Shown: piece after piece, positions 18,383 to 26,992 of the stretch
How the letters are laid out: every line of letters starts with the position of its first letter
How positions within the stretch are numbered: the first letter of the stretch is position 1
Source of the DNA: Prevotellaceae bacterium UBA7028
GTDB lineage: Bacteria; Bacteroidota; Bacteroidia; Bacteroidales; Bacteroidaceae
Direction: 5' to 3'
Assembly: GCA_002494215.1 (NCBI GenBank)
Contig: DLBF01000040.1
Span: 18,929 to 82,928 of the forward strand
Length of the DNA stretch: 64,000 bases
Program-made: the position numbers and the translations under genes
Notes under the pieces: generated by a model
Told to the model about the DNA's origin: nothing
What the model saw: the letters and a program-made list of their open reading frames with translations, nothing else
Databases searched by the model: none

Positions 18383-19225
18383 TTAGATCATTAAGAAATA
18401 TATTGTAGCGGCAGGGATGGCAAGCAGACTACTGTCGAAGCGATCCAACAGGCCACCATGCCCAGGAAGAATGTGACTGCTATCCTTGATGTTAAGCTGA
18501 CGTTTCAGGTGACTCTCTACCAAGTCTCCATACGTGCCAGAAACCACCACAACAGCAGCAAAACCCAACCACTGAAGCAAACTAAGCGTGCCAGGCTGTA
18601 CGTACCAAACGGCCACACTGGCCAGAAGGGTAAAGATACATCCGCCCGTACTGCCTACCCATGTCTTCTTAGGCGAAACGCTGGGGAATAGCTTCCAGGG
18701 AAGGAACTTGTGCAAGGTAAGACCAGACAAGTATGCAAAGGTATCATTCACCCAAAGGAAGACAAACAGGGCAAGGGGATATATCCAGGTATAAGCCATC
18801 TTGCCAGCCTCCTCGTCAAAGCTGATACTCAGAAGGGGAAGCAGGGCAAAGGGTAAGGCTACATATATTTGCGATGCCAAGGCAAGACTCCAATTGCGGA
18901 TAGAATCCTGACTATGGCGATACAATTCGCTAATCATTATATATAATAGAAGACAAGCCCACAGCGCTACCATACGTACTGCCGACACGCTGCCTATGCA
19001 GTAAAGCCAAACAGCAGCCACCAGAATAAACCCTGCCAATGCATTGATAGCACGGGGCAGACTGGCTCCCGCATATCGGTTCATAACGGTACCGAACTCC
19101 CAAAGGGTGGCAGCAGCTACAATACCGAAAAAGAAAAAGGAAGTCACAGGACTATATATGGTACAGCCTGCCAGTAACACAACATATATAAACCCTGTTA
19201 ATGCACGGGTAAGTAGATTCTTCAT
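18383..19225 (-). CDS. cdsA: Phosphatidate cytidylyltransferase
   Basis: A 280-residue integral membrane enzyme that makes CDP-diacylglycerol from CTP and phosphatidate for phospholipid synthesis. It has about seven hydrophobic helices and ends with the family signature GDLVESHLKRQLNIKDSS followed by PGHGGLLDRFDS (residues about 233-265). Length is normal. It lies 27 bp downstream of ftsH on the same strand, which with rsfS upstream makes an rsfS-ftsH-cdsA unit, an order I recall from Bacteroidota. Confidence 0.93.
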   Translation of the reverse strand: MKNLLTRALTGFIYVVLLAGCTIYSPVTSFFFFGIVAAATLWEFGTVMNRYAGASLPRAINALAGFILVAAVWLYCIGSVSAVRMVALWACLLLYIMISELYRHSQDSIRNWSLALASQIYVALPFALLPLLSISFDEEAGKMAYTWIYPLALFVFLWVNDTFAYLSGLTLHKFLPWKLFPSVSPKKTWVGSTGGCIFTLLASVAVWYVQPGTLSLLQWLGFAAVVVVSGTYGDLVESHLKRQLNIKDSSHILPGHGGLLDRFDSSLLAIPAATIYFLMI

Positions 19226-19252
19226 TGAAAAATGTACATTGAGAATTGAACA

Positions 19253-21322
19253 TTAAGTATTCCCTTCGCCCACAGAGTTCCCCTCGCCCACGGGAGCGAC
19301 TGGGGTCTTTAGAGAAAGCACTGAATGTGCTTTCGGCCCCACAAAGGGGAGCGAGTCCCCACTCGCGACGGTGTTTGGGTTAGGGGTGAGGCTTTTTTCT
19401 TCTTCATTTAGAAGCTCCTCTGTACGACTGCTCCAGGGGCGGGGACCGAAGATACGCTCTACGTCCTCGGCAAAGATAACCTCACGCTCTACCAAGAGCT
19501 GAGCCAACTGAGCATGGCCCTCGGTATGCTGGCTTAGGATATCCTTGGCACGCTGGTACTGCTGGGCAATCATCTTCTGTGTCTCCTGATCGATAAGCTG
19601 AGCCGTAGCTTCGCTATAGGGACGCTGGAAGTTGTACTCCTGATTGTTGTAATAACAGATGTTAGGAAGTTCGTCGGCCATTCCCATATAGGCTATCATG
19701 CTGTATGCCTGTTTGGTAACACGCTCCAGGTCGTTCATGGCACCACTGCTGATGTGACCAGTGAAGAGTTCCTCTGCAGCACGACCGCCCAGGGTGGCAC
19801 ACATCTCGTCAAGCATCTGCTCGCGCGTTGTTATCTGACGTTCCTCGGGCAGATACCATGCAGCACCAAGGGCACGTCCACGGGGTACAATAGTAACCTT
19901 GACAAGGGGATTGGCATACTGCAGGAGCCAACTGATAGTAGCATGACCAGCCTCGTGAAGGGCAATCGTACGCTTCTCCTCGGCAGTCATCACCTTTGTC
20001 TTCTTTTCCAAACCACCTATTATTCTGTCCACAGCAGCCAGGAAATCATCCTTACCCACTGCAGACTTACTGTTACGAGCAGCTATCAGGGCAGCCTCGT
20101 TGCAGACATTGGCAATATCTGCTCCGCTGAATCCTGGGGTCTGACGAGAAAGGAAGTCGATATCTACTGTATCATCAGTCTTCACAGGACGCAGATGCAC
20201 TTGGAATATCTCTTTGCGCTCGTTCAAATCAGGCAGGTCAACGTGTATCTGACGGTCGAAACGACCAGCACGCAGCAATGCCTTATCCAGAATGTCTGCA
20301 CGGTTAGTTGCAGCCAGGATGATAACACCGCTGTTGGTACCAAAGCCATCCATCTCTGTAAGCAACTGGTTCAGCGTACTCTCGCGCTCATCATTGGCAC
20401 CCATCTGAACACCACGGCTACGGGCACGTCCCACGGCATCTATCTCATCGATAAAGATAATACAGGGAGCTTTCTCCTTAGCCTGACGGAAGAGGTCACG
20501 CACACGACTGGCACCAACACCCACGAACATCTCCACAAAGTCGCTACCCGACATAGAGAAGAACGGTACGTCAGCCTCACCAGCCACAGCCTTTGCCAGA
20601 AGGGTCTTACCTGTTCCTGGAGGGCCTACCAACAAAGCACCCTTGGGAATCTTACCACCCAATTCCGTATATTTGTTAGGATTCTTCAGGAACTCTACGA
20701 TCTCCTGCACCTCCTGCTTGGCACCAGCCTGTCCAGCCACATCCTTAAAAGTGACCTTACCAGCCTCTTCCTTATCTACCAATTGGGCACGACTTCGACC
20801 AACGTTGAAGATACCCATAGGGCCTCCACCGCCGCTGCCGCTTCCACCACCGCCCATACGGCGCATGATGAAAATCCAGAAGATGGCTATAAGAATAAGG
20901 GGACCAAAACTCCACAAGAAGTTCGAGATGGCGTCACTGCCGTTCTCGTATTTTACATCACCCTTGAAGTGACCAGCCTCTTGTTCTTGCTCAACAAAAT
21001 CCTCCAGTTTGTCGGCAGAGGGGAACTGCGACTGCACAACACCCACAGCACCCGGTTTAACCTTGGTGGTGGGGAATACATCGCGCAAATACTGGGGTTG
21101 AACATACATCACCAATGTTCCCTCCTTCTTGTTGACGACAATCTTGCTGGCATAACCGTTCTTGACGTATTGCTTGAACTGGCTATAGGTGACCTCCTTA
21201 GAGCCACCGTCCATCAGCGAACCGCTTCCACCATTAAGGATAAGGAATCCAAGCGCTACGGCTATAATGACGTAAAGCCATGTAAGGCTGAACTGGGGAC
21301 GTTTGGGTTTCTGCTTGCTCAT
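19253..21322 (-). CDS. ftsH: ATP-dependent zinc metalloprotease FtsH
   Basis: A 689-residue membrane AAA protease degrading misfolded and regulatory membrane proteins. Seen: transmembrane helices near 14-30 and 135-153, Walker A GPPGTGKT at 233-240, Walker B IIFIDEID at 288-295, arginine-rich SRH block, and zinc motif HEAGH at 456-460 with a downstream third-ligand region. The last 45 or so residues after LLNEEEKS are unlike Fts[13 protein letters not shown]...[18 protein letters not shown], encoded by repeat-type DNA with nearby echoes in other gaps. This is probably a harmless tail gained when a dispersed repeat replaced the original end. It starts 15 bp after the rsfS stop. Confidence 0.97.
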   Translation of the reverse strand: MSKQKPKRPQFSLTWLYVIIAVALGFLILNGGSGSLMDGGSKEVTYSQFKQYVKNGYASKIVVNKKEGTLVMYVQPQYLRDVFPTTKVKPGAVGVVQSQFPSADKLEDFVEQEQEAGHFKGDVKYENGSDAISNFLWSFGPLILIAIFWIFIMRRMGGGGSGSGGGGPMGIFNVGRSRAQLVDKEEAGKVTFKDVAGQAGAKQEVQEIVEFLKNPNKYTELGGKIPKGALLVGPPGTGKTLLAKAVAGEADVPFFSMSGSDFVEMFVGVGASRVRDLFRQAKEKAPCIIFIDEIDAVGRARSRGVQMGANDERESTLNQLLTEMDGFGTNSGVIILAATNRADILDKALLRAGRFDRQIHVDLPDLNERKEIFQVHLRPVKTDDTVDIDFLSRQTPGFSGADIANVCNEAALIAARNSKSAVGKDDFLAAVDRIIGGLEKKTKVMTAEEKRTIALHEAGHATISWLLQYANPLVKVTIVPRGRALGAAWYLPEERQITTREQMLDEMCATLGGRAAEELFTGHISSGAMNDLERVTKQAYSMIAYMGMADELPNICYYNNQEYNFQRPYSEATAQLIDQETQKMIAQQYQRAKDILSQHTEGHAQLAQLLVEREVIFAEDVERIFGPRPWSSRTEELLNEEEKSLTPNPNTVASGDSLPFVGPKAHSVLSLKTPVAPVGEGNSVGEGNT
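19256..19402. repeat. Repeat DNA forming the 3' end of ftsH
   Basis: Mirror-like G/C-rich pieces (gcgagtggggactcgctcccc read on the minus strand as well as cccctcgcccacggg and cttcgcccacagag) make up the last 45 codons. The acccctaaccc motif matches 37500-37520. Confidence 0.45.
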
Positions 21323-21337
21323 AGTTCTTGTATTATA

Positions 21338-21712
21338 TTAATCCAGATCAGGCACCTGAGTCAACTCTGCGTCAGCCCACAAATGCTCTATATCATAGAA
21401 GGCACGTTCCTCGGGCAAGAGTATATGAACGATAGCCTCTGCATAGTCCATAGCTACCCACTGGGCATACTGCAAACCGTCTATGGCAAGGGGCTTCTGT
21501 CCTGCCAGTTCCAATGTCTTATCACCGACACTGCGTACCAAAGCCTGTATCTGTGAGGGTGAACCGCCCGTGGCTATAACAAAGTACCTACAAATGGTGT
21601 CAGGTATCTCCGAGAGATCCACCACAACTATATTTCTACCTTTCTTATCCTGCATTCCCTGTACTATAGCTTCTACAAGGAGATTCTTTTCTTTCTTCAA
21701 TTGATTTATCAT
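21338..21712 (-). CDS. rsfS: Ribosomal silencing factor RsfS
   Basis: A 124-residue RsfS/DUF143 protein that binds uL14 on the large subunit and blocks subunit joining under starvation. Motifs seen: IVVVDLSEIPDTICRYFVIATG, then DGLQYAQWVAMDYAEAIVHI and FYDIEHLWADA near the end. The frame is open up to 21778, but a promoter with TACCTTTG at 21726-21733 lies inside that extension, so translation must start at 21712 (MINQLKKEK). It leads the rsfS-ftsH-cdsA unit. Confidence 0.94.
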   Translation of the reverse strand: MINQLKKEKNLLVEAIVQGMQDKKGRNIVVVDLSEIPDTICRYFVIATGGSPSQIQALVRSVGDKTLELAGQKPLAIDGLQYAQWVAMDYAEAIVHILLPEERAFYDIEHLWADAELTQVPDLD

Positions 21713-21725
21713 TTTTAATTGGATG

Positions 21726-21757
21726 CAAAGGTACAGAGAGTTGGCCGATAATGCAAA
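21726..21757 (-). promoter_or_regulatory. Promoter of rsfS
   Basis: Reading the minus strand, TTTG (21754-21757), 20 bp, then TACCTTTG (21726-21733) fit the Bacteroidota consensus. The start codon at 21712 is 13 bp further on. Confidence 0.65.
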
Positions 21758-21783
21758 TTTTTTGTATTTTTTTGGCATAAAGT

Positions 21784-21814
21784 TTTGTCAGTTCGGAAAA
21801 AGTCCATACCTTTG
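21784..21814 (+). promoter_or_regulatory. Promoter of the tRNA-Gln gene
   Basis: TTTG at 21784-21787, a 19-bp spacer and TACCTTTG at 21807-21814 match the consensus exactly, 31 bp before the tRNA. Confidence 0.7.
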
Positions 21815-21845
21815 CACCGCAAAACGGATTCATCCCGTTATTTAT

Positions 21846-21916
21846 TGGGCTATGGTGTAATGGTAACACTGCAGATTCTGGTCCTGCCTTTCCTGGTTCG
21901 AGTCCGGGTAGCCCAA
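21846..21916 (+). tRNA. tRNA-Gln (anticodon CTG)
   Basis: The cloverleaf can be drawn by hand: acceptor TGGGCTA/TAGCCCA, D stem GTGT/ACAC, anticodon loop TTCTGGT with CTG, T arm CCTGG-TTCGAGT-CCGGG with one T-G pair, discriminator A, no encoded CCA. The anticodon stem GCAGA/CCTGC has one A-C mismatch next to the loop. The U1-A72 start is typical of tRNA-Gln. Confidence 0.92.
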
Positions 21917-21920
21917 CAAA

Positions 21921-21953
21921 AAGAGCTTCACAAACCGTGAAGCTCTTTTTTTT
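21921..21953 (+). terminator. Rho-independent terminator of tRNA-Gln
   Basis: Perfect 11-bp arms aagagcttcac/gtgaagctctt around loop aaacc, followed by a T-run to 21953. Confidence 0.9.
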
Positions 21954-21956
21954 ATT

Positions 21957-22114
21957 TCCCAATTCTCAACTTTCAATTCTCAATTCTCAATTCTCAATTT
22001 TGAACGCCAAAGGGGTCGCGAGCGAATAGCGAGAAGGTTTAGCTCGACGCTCCAAAGGGGAAAGTCAACGAAGTGGCAATTATGAATTGTGAATTGAAAA
22101 AGTGAATTACAAAT
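21957..22114. repeat. Micro-repeat array and dispersed repeat
   Basis: Four near-tandem copies of caattctcaatt-type units run to about 22003, followed by a block (ggggtcgcgagcgaatagcg) and aattatgaattgtgaattg. No gene fits here. The array separates the tRNA from the convergent ATP-grasp gene. Confidence 0.65.
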
Positions 22115-23083
22115 TCAACTAAACGCTTCCACTTCCGCAGAGTAGTGCCCATAAACGTACTCCACCACCATGCGACCATACTTGCCTTGGGCAGGAAGAA
22201 GCGTGGAGATGTACCCCATTGTCATACGCCAGTTGATTTCTATGCACGGACAAACACCGCCCTGGCAGAGCATCATATCTACGCCCACAGGCCCCCGGTA
22301 TGGGAACTTCTGCAGGTATCTCTCCCACCATTGGCGGATATCCACCAACACTTGCGGATCCACGTACTGCATGAGCCATTGCAGTTTCTGTCCTTCTGGA
22401 GCTACCCAGTTTCCCAGGTAGGCACCGCCCTCGTTGGTATAGAACAGGCTCAGTCCACGATACTCTACCCCGCCCTTTCCATCACACCAGAACTCCAGGG
22501 CAAAGTCGGCAACCTTTTGCAGCAGTTTCTCAACCACCACAGAGCCTTGAGCCTTTAGTGTATTCTTTATCCAGCCTTTGGCATTGGGACTGCCACACAG
22601 CATCAGACCTCTGCCGCTACTGCTCCAAGGGGACTTCAAAATAAAGCCCTCCCCTTCCTTGGCGGCAGAGAGAACTGCTTTCACCTCCTCCTCTGTTTTG
22701 CAAAGGTGGGACTCACCCATCAGCGCCTCGCCTATCAGTCCGTCACGCTTGCAGGCAGCCAAAGCCTCCACAGCTGTCTGTCGGTGCGAGAGCCAACGCA
22801 GTCGTTCCATCTCCTCGTCAGAAGGCAGGAACTCATCCGTCACACCAGCCTGACGCAGTTGGTGTATAAGGGCAGGGCTCCACCCCCAAGGGCATATCTC
22901 ATCGCCTGGCTTCAGCTGCAGCTTATCCGTTCCGTTCCACACAACATCCTCGTCATTGGCCCACCAGTTGGGTAGCCAATACAGTTCGTCTCTCATCTGC
23001 CTGATGATGGCTGGCGGCGTATAGCCTGGATTACCATCAGCAAGAGCCATATCGTTCTCGGGATTGAAAATATATACTTTCAT
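22115..23083 (-). CDS. ATP-grasp-fold protein of unknown substrate
   Basis: A 322-residue cytoplasmic protein. Features of an ATP-grasp ligase are [17 protein letters not shown] (K150, serine/glycine loop 151-160), VVVEKLL near 182-188 and the metal-binding block GPVGVDMM (D269) and [11 protein letters not shown] (E282, N284). The N-terminal part [17 protein letters not shown] is conserved-looking but not known to me. Substrate and product cannot be told. TAACTTTG at 23088-23095 on the minus strand is a -10-like box only four bases from the ATG, so the transcript may be leaderless. It diverges from the GT2-DUF4922 gene. Confidence 0.65.
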   Translation of the reverse strand: MKVYIFNPENDMALADGNPGYTPPAIIRQMRDELYWLPNWWANDEDVVWNGTDKLQLKPGDEICPWGWSPALIHQLRQAGVTDEFLPSDEEMERLRWLSHRQTAVEALAACKRDGLIGEALMGESHLCKTEEEVKAVLSAAKEGEGFILKSPWSSSGRGLMLCGSPNAKGWIKNTLKAQGSVVVEKLLQKVADFALEFWCDGKGGVEYRGLSLFYTNEGGAYLGNWVAPEGQKLQWLMQYVDPQVLVDIRQWWERYLQKFPYRGPVGVDMMLCQGGVCPCIEINWRMTMGYISTLLPAQGKYGRMVVEYVYGHYSAEVEAFS

Positions 23084-23117
23084 GTTGCAAAGTTACGGTT
23101 TTTATTACATCTTTTAT

Positions 23118-23148
23118 TTTGTAGAGCGAAAAAAAAGTCCTACTTTTG
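23118..23148 (+). promoter_or_regulatory. Promoter of the GT2-DUF4922 gene
   Basis: TTTG at 23118-23121, 19 bp, TACTTTTG at 23141-23148. ATG codons at 23154 and 23157 follow within 9 bp, so the mRNA should be leaderless or nearly so and any upstream start is excluded. Confidence 0.7.
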
Positions 23149-23156
23149 CGCTTATG

Positions 23157-25529
23157 ATGAAGATTGATTGTTTTATTCCCTGGCAGAGCGACGAGCAAGT
23201 GGCCGTCACCCTGCAACAATTAGAGGCTGAAGAGCAAGTCGGAGCCATCCACTTCCTACGCGAAGAAGGCCCCGGAAACATAGATACCCTACGTTGGATA
23301 GCCAGCAAGGCATCAGCACCCTACCTGTTGCTGTACACCAAATACGACACCCTGCAACTGGGCTATTATGCCCTGACACGTATGCTGACAATAGCAGAGG
23401 ACAGCAACGCCCTGATGCTGTATGCCGACCATTACATAGCACTCCCCCAAAGGGGGAGCAGGGAGGGGGCTTTAATTGACTACCAAATAGGTTCTGTGCG
23501 TGATGATTTTCAGATGGGCTCCTTACTGTTGATTCGCACTTCAGCCTTGAAAGAATATATCGAGCAGGCCAAGGAAGTGAGCTATCGCTTTGCCGCCTTG
23601 TACGACTTCCGCCTATTTGTCAGCAGGAAGATGCTACCTGTTCATGCTGATGAGTTCCTTTATACCGAGATAGAGCAGGATACCCGACTAAGCGGACAGA
23701 AGCAGTTCGACTACGTCGACCCACGCAACCGCGACCGTCAGATTGAGATGGAGCAGGCTTGTACCGCTCACCTAAAAGCCATTGGCGCTTACTTGGCACC
23801 CGAAACCTTCCAGGATATCGACTTCTCCGAAGGTGAGTTTGCCGTAGAAGCATCCGTCATCATCCCCGTCCGCAACCGCGAGCGTACCATAGAGGATGCC
23901 ATACGCTCAGCACTTGAGCAGGAGACTTCTTTCTCCTTCAACGTTATCGTCATTGACAACCACTCCACCGATGGCACAACCGAAAAGATTAGGCAGATTG
24001 CAAAGTCACTCCCCCTCGGGGGAGACGGAGAGGGGTCGCTTATACACATCATCCCCGAACGAAACGACTTAGGCATTGGCGGATGTTGGAACACAGCGGT
24101 GCATCATCCACAGGTAGGACGATTCGTTGTACAATTGGATAGCGACGACCTCTACAGCTCACCCCAGACGCTCCAGCAAATGGTGGATGCGTTCCGTGAG
24201 CAACAGGCTGCAATGGTCATTGGCTCATACCGCATGTGCGACTTTCAACTGAACACCCTGCCTCCAGGCCTCATCGACCATAAGGAATGGACACCCGACA
24301 ACGGACGCAACAATGCGCTGCGCATCAACGGTCTGGGCGCACCACGTGCTTTCTATACCCCAGTGCTCAGGGAACTGCAGATTCCCAACACCAGCTATGG
24401 CGAGGACTATGCCCTTGGACTGATGATAAGCCGACGCTATCACATAGGACGACTCTATCACGAGGTTTATTTGTGCCGTCGCTGGGAGGGTAATAGCGAT
24501 GCTGCGCTGAGTCAGGACAAAATCAACAAGAACAATACCTACAAGGACCACTTACGTACCTTAGAGATTCTGGCTCGCCAACAGTTGAACAAAAGCCGAG
24601 AGCAAGTTCCATCGCCTGCCGAAGTAGAGGATTTTTTCCAGAGCGAAAAAAAAAACTGGTCTGACGCCGCCACCCGCTACGAAGCCCTAACCGGCGTACA
24701 GACAAAGCCACTCCCCTCTAAACTCTACGCTCTAAACTCTAAACTCTCCGTTCTTACGGCTCAATGGAACCCCGCTCGCATCGTCAGTACGGGAGCCAAC
24801 ATCAGCAAGCAGGCGATAGAGAAACGTCCCTGCTTCCTTTGCGACAGTAACCGACCAGCAGAACAACATGCCCTACCCGTGCTGGGACAGTACCAGTTGC
24901 TGATAAACCCCTTCCCCATCCTACCCAAGCATTTCACTATCCCTACACGCCAGCATACCGCGCAATCTATTAAGGGACGCTTTCAAGATCTCTTCAAGAT
25001 AGCACAGCAGATGCCTGACTATATGGTATTCTATAATGGCCCCCTCTGTGGAGCCTCATGCCCCGACCACATGCACTTGCAGGCAGGAAGCAGAGGCATT
25101 GCTCCTCTAGAGCGTGACTGGAAGAGCATCTACGAGCCTGCCCTAAAGCCCTTTGCCGAAGGCATTTCCCTGCTGACAGACTATGCTTGTCCTGTTCTGG
25201 TGATACGGACAGCAGAGGCAAAAGAGGCAGAAGAGCGCTTCATGCGCATCTACAACGCCCTCCCCATGCACGAGGGTGAGACTGAGCCACGTATGAATAT
25301 TGTTTGTTGGCAGCAAGACGAAGAGGTTGTAACCCTCATCTTCCCACGTGCCAAGCACAGACCAGCTTGTTATACAGCCCAAGGCGAAGAGCAACTGCTC
25401 ATCAGTCCGGGTGCACTGGACATGTGTGGCCTTCTCATCACTCCCCGAGAGCAGGATTTCAAAAAACTTACTCCTGAGCAGGCCGTAGCTATTCTGAAAG
25501 AAGTAAGCCTCACCCCAACCCTCTCCTAA
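23157..25529 (+). CDS. Fusion of GT2 glycosyltransferase and DUF4922 (HIT-like) domain
   Basis: A 790-residue two-part protein. Residues about 230-460 are a family 2 glycosyltransferase ([33 protein letters not shown] with the DxD near 327). Residues about 538-790 match DUF4922: [16 protein letters not shown] and DHMHLQAG near 636, a HIT-superfamily-like histidine motif seen in nucleotide phosphorylases. The ATG at 23154 is an equal choice. Three repeat elements are inserted in frame: 23441-23470 ([11 protein letters not shown]), 24008-24035 ([11 protein letters not shown]) and 24715-24750 in the linker ([11 protein letters not shown]). The C-terminus LTPTLS is also repeat-made. Whether the halves act on one nucleotide-sugar route is unknown. 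Confidence 0.75.
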   Translation: MKIDCFIPWQSDEQVAVTLQQLEAEEQVGAIHFLREEGPGNIDTLRWIASKASAPYLLLYTKYDTLQLGYYALTRMLTIAEDSNALMLYADHYIALPQRGSREGALIDYQIGSVRDDFQMGSLLLIRTSALKEYIEQAKEVSYRFAALYDFRLFVSRKMLPVHADEFLYTEIEQDTRLSGQKQFDYVDPRNRDRQIEMEQACTAHLKAIGAYLAPETFQDIDFSEGEFAVEASVIIPVRNRERTIEDAIRSALEQETSFSFNVIVIDNHSTDGTTEKIRQIAKSLPLGGDGEGSLIHIIPERNDLGIGGCWNTAVHHPQVGRFVVQLDSDDLYSSPQTLQQMVDAFREQQAAMVIGSYRMCDFQLNTLPPGLIDHKEWTPDNGRNNALRINGLGAPRAFYTPVLRELQIPNTSYGEDYALGLMISRRYHIGRLYHEVYLCRRWEGNSDAALSQDKINKNNTYKDHLRTLEILARQQLNKSREQVPSPAEVEDFFQSEKKNWSDAATRYEALTGVQTKPLPSKLYALNSKLSVLTAQWNPARIVSTGANISKQAIEKRPCFLCDSNRPAEQHALPVLGQYQLLINPFPILPKHFTIPTRQHTAQSIKGRFQDLFKIAQQMPDYMVFYNGPLCGASCPDHMHLQAGSRGIAPLERDWKSIYEPALKPFAEGISLLTDYACPVLVIRTAEAKEAEERFMRIYNALPMHEGETEPRMNIVCWQQDEEVVTLIFPRAKHRPACYTAQGEEQLLISPGALDMCGLLITPREQDFKKLTPEQAVAILKEVSLTPTLS
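23441..23470. repeat. In-frame palindromic element, copy in GT2-DUF4922 (first)
   Basis: actcccccaaagggggagca followed by gggaggggg; arms ctccccc/gggggag. It is read as [11 protein letters not shown] in the N-terminal third of the protein. Confidence 0.6.
24008..24035. repeat. In-frame palindromic element, copy in GT2-DUF4922 (second)
   Basis: actccccctcgggggagacg plus gagagggg, the clearest copy of the element. It sits inside the GT2 domain between EKIRQIAKS and [10 protein letters not shown]. Confidence 0.65.
24715..24750. repeat. Micro-repeat in the GT2-DUF4922 linker
   Basis: ctctaaactctacgctctaa and further aactct units, the reverse complement of the agagtttagagtt units at 25550-25570. 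It codes for part of the interdomain linker. Confidence 0.6.
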
Positions 25530-25690
25530 GGAGAGGGAGCTAAGGCTTTTTAGTTGAGAGTTTAGAGTTTAGAGTTTGCGGTTTACAGTTTGGTAACTTC
25601 CAGCTTTCAAGTTTCAGGTTTCAAGTTCCGCTAACCGCTAACCGCTCAACGGTAAACAGTAAACGGTAAACTAAAAAATATTTTTTACTC
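25530..25690. repeat. Micro-repeat array between two genes
   Basis: Successive tracts of gagagtttagagtttagag, tttcaagtttcaggtttcaag, gctaaccgctaaccgc and ggtaaacagtaaacggtaaa. No gene or terminator is visible. Confidence 0.7.
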
Positions 25691-26944
25691 ATGACGACAA
25701 TTACCGTAGGGATTCTTACCGCAAAAGAGGTTCACTTCCGTCTGGATACACCTTATATTATAGATAATGTATCCGTGGAGGGCGAGCAAACAGCCATTGC
25801 CCAACCGGATGGCATCCTGTGGCAAGGGAAACTATTCAATGAAATAACAGCACTCCCCCAAGGTTCTCACTCCCCCAAAGGGGGAGCTGGAGGGGGCTTG
25901 AGCGGGGGGGAGGCTGTGTTTCGCCTTTATGGTGTTACCATAGGCAAGCAGTTCCATTGGGAACGACAGCAGGTGCAGGTCTTTACTGGCACGTTGCACC
26001 TTGTTTGGCACGAAGGGCAGATTGTGGTCATCAACGAACTGCCCCTGGAGGACTACCTAATCAGCGTTATCAGCAGTGAGATGAAGAGTACCTGCTCCCT
26101 AGAGTTCCTGAAAGCCTCAGCAGTCATCAGCCGCAGTTGGCTCTTAGCCCAGCTCAGACAGAAACAGGACAAATCACCCTCATTCATCCAGACCGATGAA
26201 GAACTCATCCGCTGGTGGGACCGCGAGGACCACGACCTCTTTGATGTCTGTGCCGATGATCATTGTCAACGCTACCAAGGCATCACAAAGGCCAGCAATC
26301 CTAACGTCCGACGGGCTGTCAACGAGACATGCGGACAAGTGCTGATGGGCGATGGAGAAATCTGCGATGCACGTTTTGGCAAATGCTGTGGCGGTCAGAC
26401 CAACGAGTTTCAGTACTGTTGGCAGAATATCCGCAAGTCGTACCTCAGCAGTGTTGCCGACCCCTTCTGCAACACTTCCGACCGCGAAGTCCTCTCGCAG
26501 GTCTTGAACGATTACGACTTAGAGACCAACAACTTCTATCGCTGGCAGGTACGCTTCACACAAGAAAGACTCAGGGAACTGATAGAGCGCAACCTAGGCA
26601 TGAAGTTCGGGCACATCCTACGCTTGGAGCCCTTGGAGGCAGGACCAGCCGGTCATATCAGCCGTTTGCGCATAGTAGGCTCCGAACGCACATTCATAAT
26701 AGGTAAGGAACTGCTTATACGTAAGACGCTCAGCACCTCTCATCTGCTCAGCAGCGCCTTTACCATTAGCTTAGAGGATATACAGGACGGCATTCCCCAA
26801 ACCATCATCCTGAATGGCAAAGGCTGGGGACATGGTGTAGGAATGTGTCAGATAGGTGCCGCCGTAATGGGACATCAGGGCTATTCTTACCAAAACATCC
26901 TGACTCATTATTATCCGGGCGCTGAAATCCGGCAAATATATTAG
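25691..26944 (+). CDS. SpoIID/LytB-domain protein
   Basis: A 417-residue protein of the SpoIID family, which in other bacteria cuts or helps cut peptidoglycan. Motifs: INELPLEDYLISVISSEM (near 114-131), a central ASAVISRSW, and the C-terminal GKGWGHGVGMCQIGA (near 375-389). No signal peptide is obvious at the chosen ATG, which is odd for a wall-active protein; a Bacteroidota subgroup is similar. Residues about 54-74 ([21 protein letters not shown]) come from an inserted G/C palindromic element in frame. Upstream is a micro-repeat array, so the promoter is not visible. Confidence 0.8.
   Translation: MTTITVGILTAKEVHFRLDTPYIIDNVSVEGEQTAIAQPDGILWQGKLFNEITALPQGSHSPKGGAGGGLSGGEAVFRLYGVTIGKQFHWERQQVQVFTGTLHLVWHEGQIVVINELPLEDYLISVISSEMKSTCSLEFLKASAVISRSWLLAQLRQKQDKSPSFIQTDEELIRWWDREDHDLFDVCADDHCQRYQGITKASNPNVRRAVNETCGQVLMGDGEICDARFGKCCGGQTNEFQYCWQNIRKSYLSSVADPFCNTSDREVLSQVLNDYDLETNNFYRWQVRFTQERLRELIERNLGMKFGHILRLEPLEAGPAGHISRLRIVGSERTFIIGKELLIRKTLSTSHLLSSAFTISLEDIQDGIPQTIILNGKGWGHGVGMCQIGAAVMGHQGYSYQNILTHYYPGAEIRQIY
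25852..25913. repeat. In-frame palindromic element, copy in the SpoIID gene
   Basis: One and a half copies: actcccccaaggttctc then actcccccaaagggggagct with ggagggggc. It adds about 20 residues rich in Gly, Ser and Pro. Confidence 0.6.
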
Positions 26945-26992
26945 CGGTTAGGGAGTCGCAAATCCCTAACCGCTAAACACTATCCGCCAGTC

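Noticed and set aside
19754..21556. 600-residue plus-strand frame opposite ftsH
   Set aside because: It is a shadow of ftsH; composition is biased (Thr, Leu, His) and no domain is visible.
21846..22114. tRNA-Gln as an integration site
   Set aside because: No integrase and no repeat of the tRNA 3' end were found downstream; the terminator is intact.
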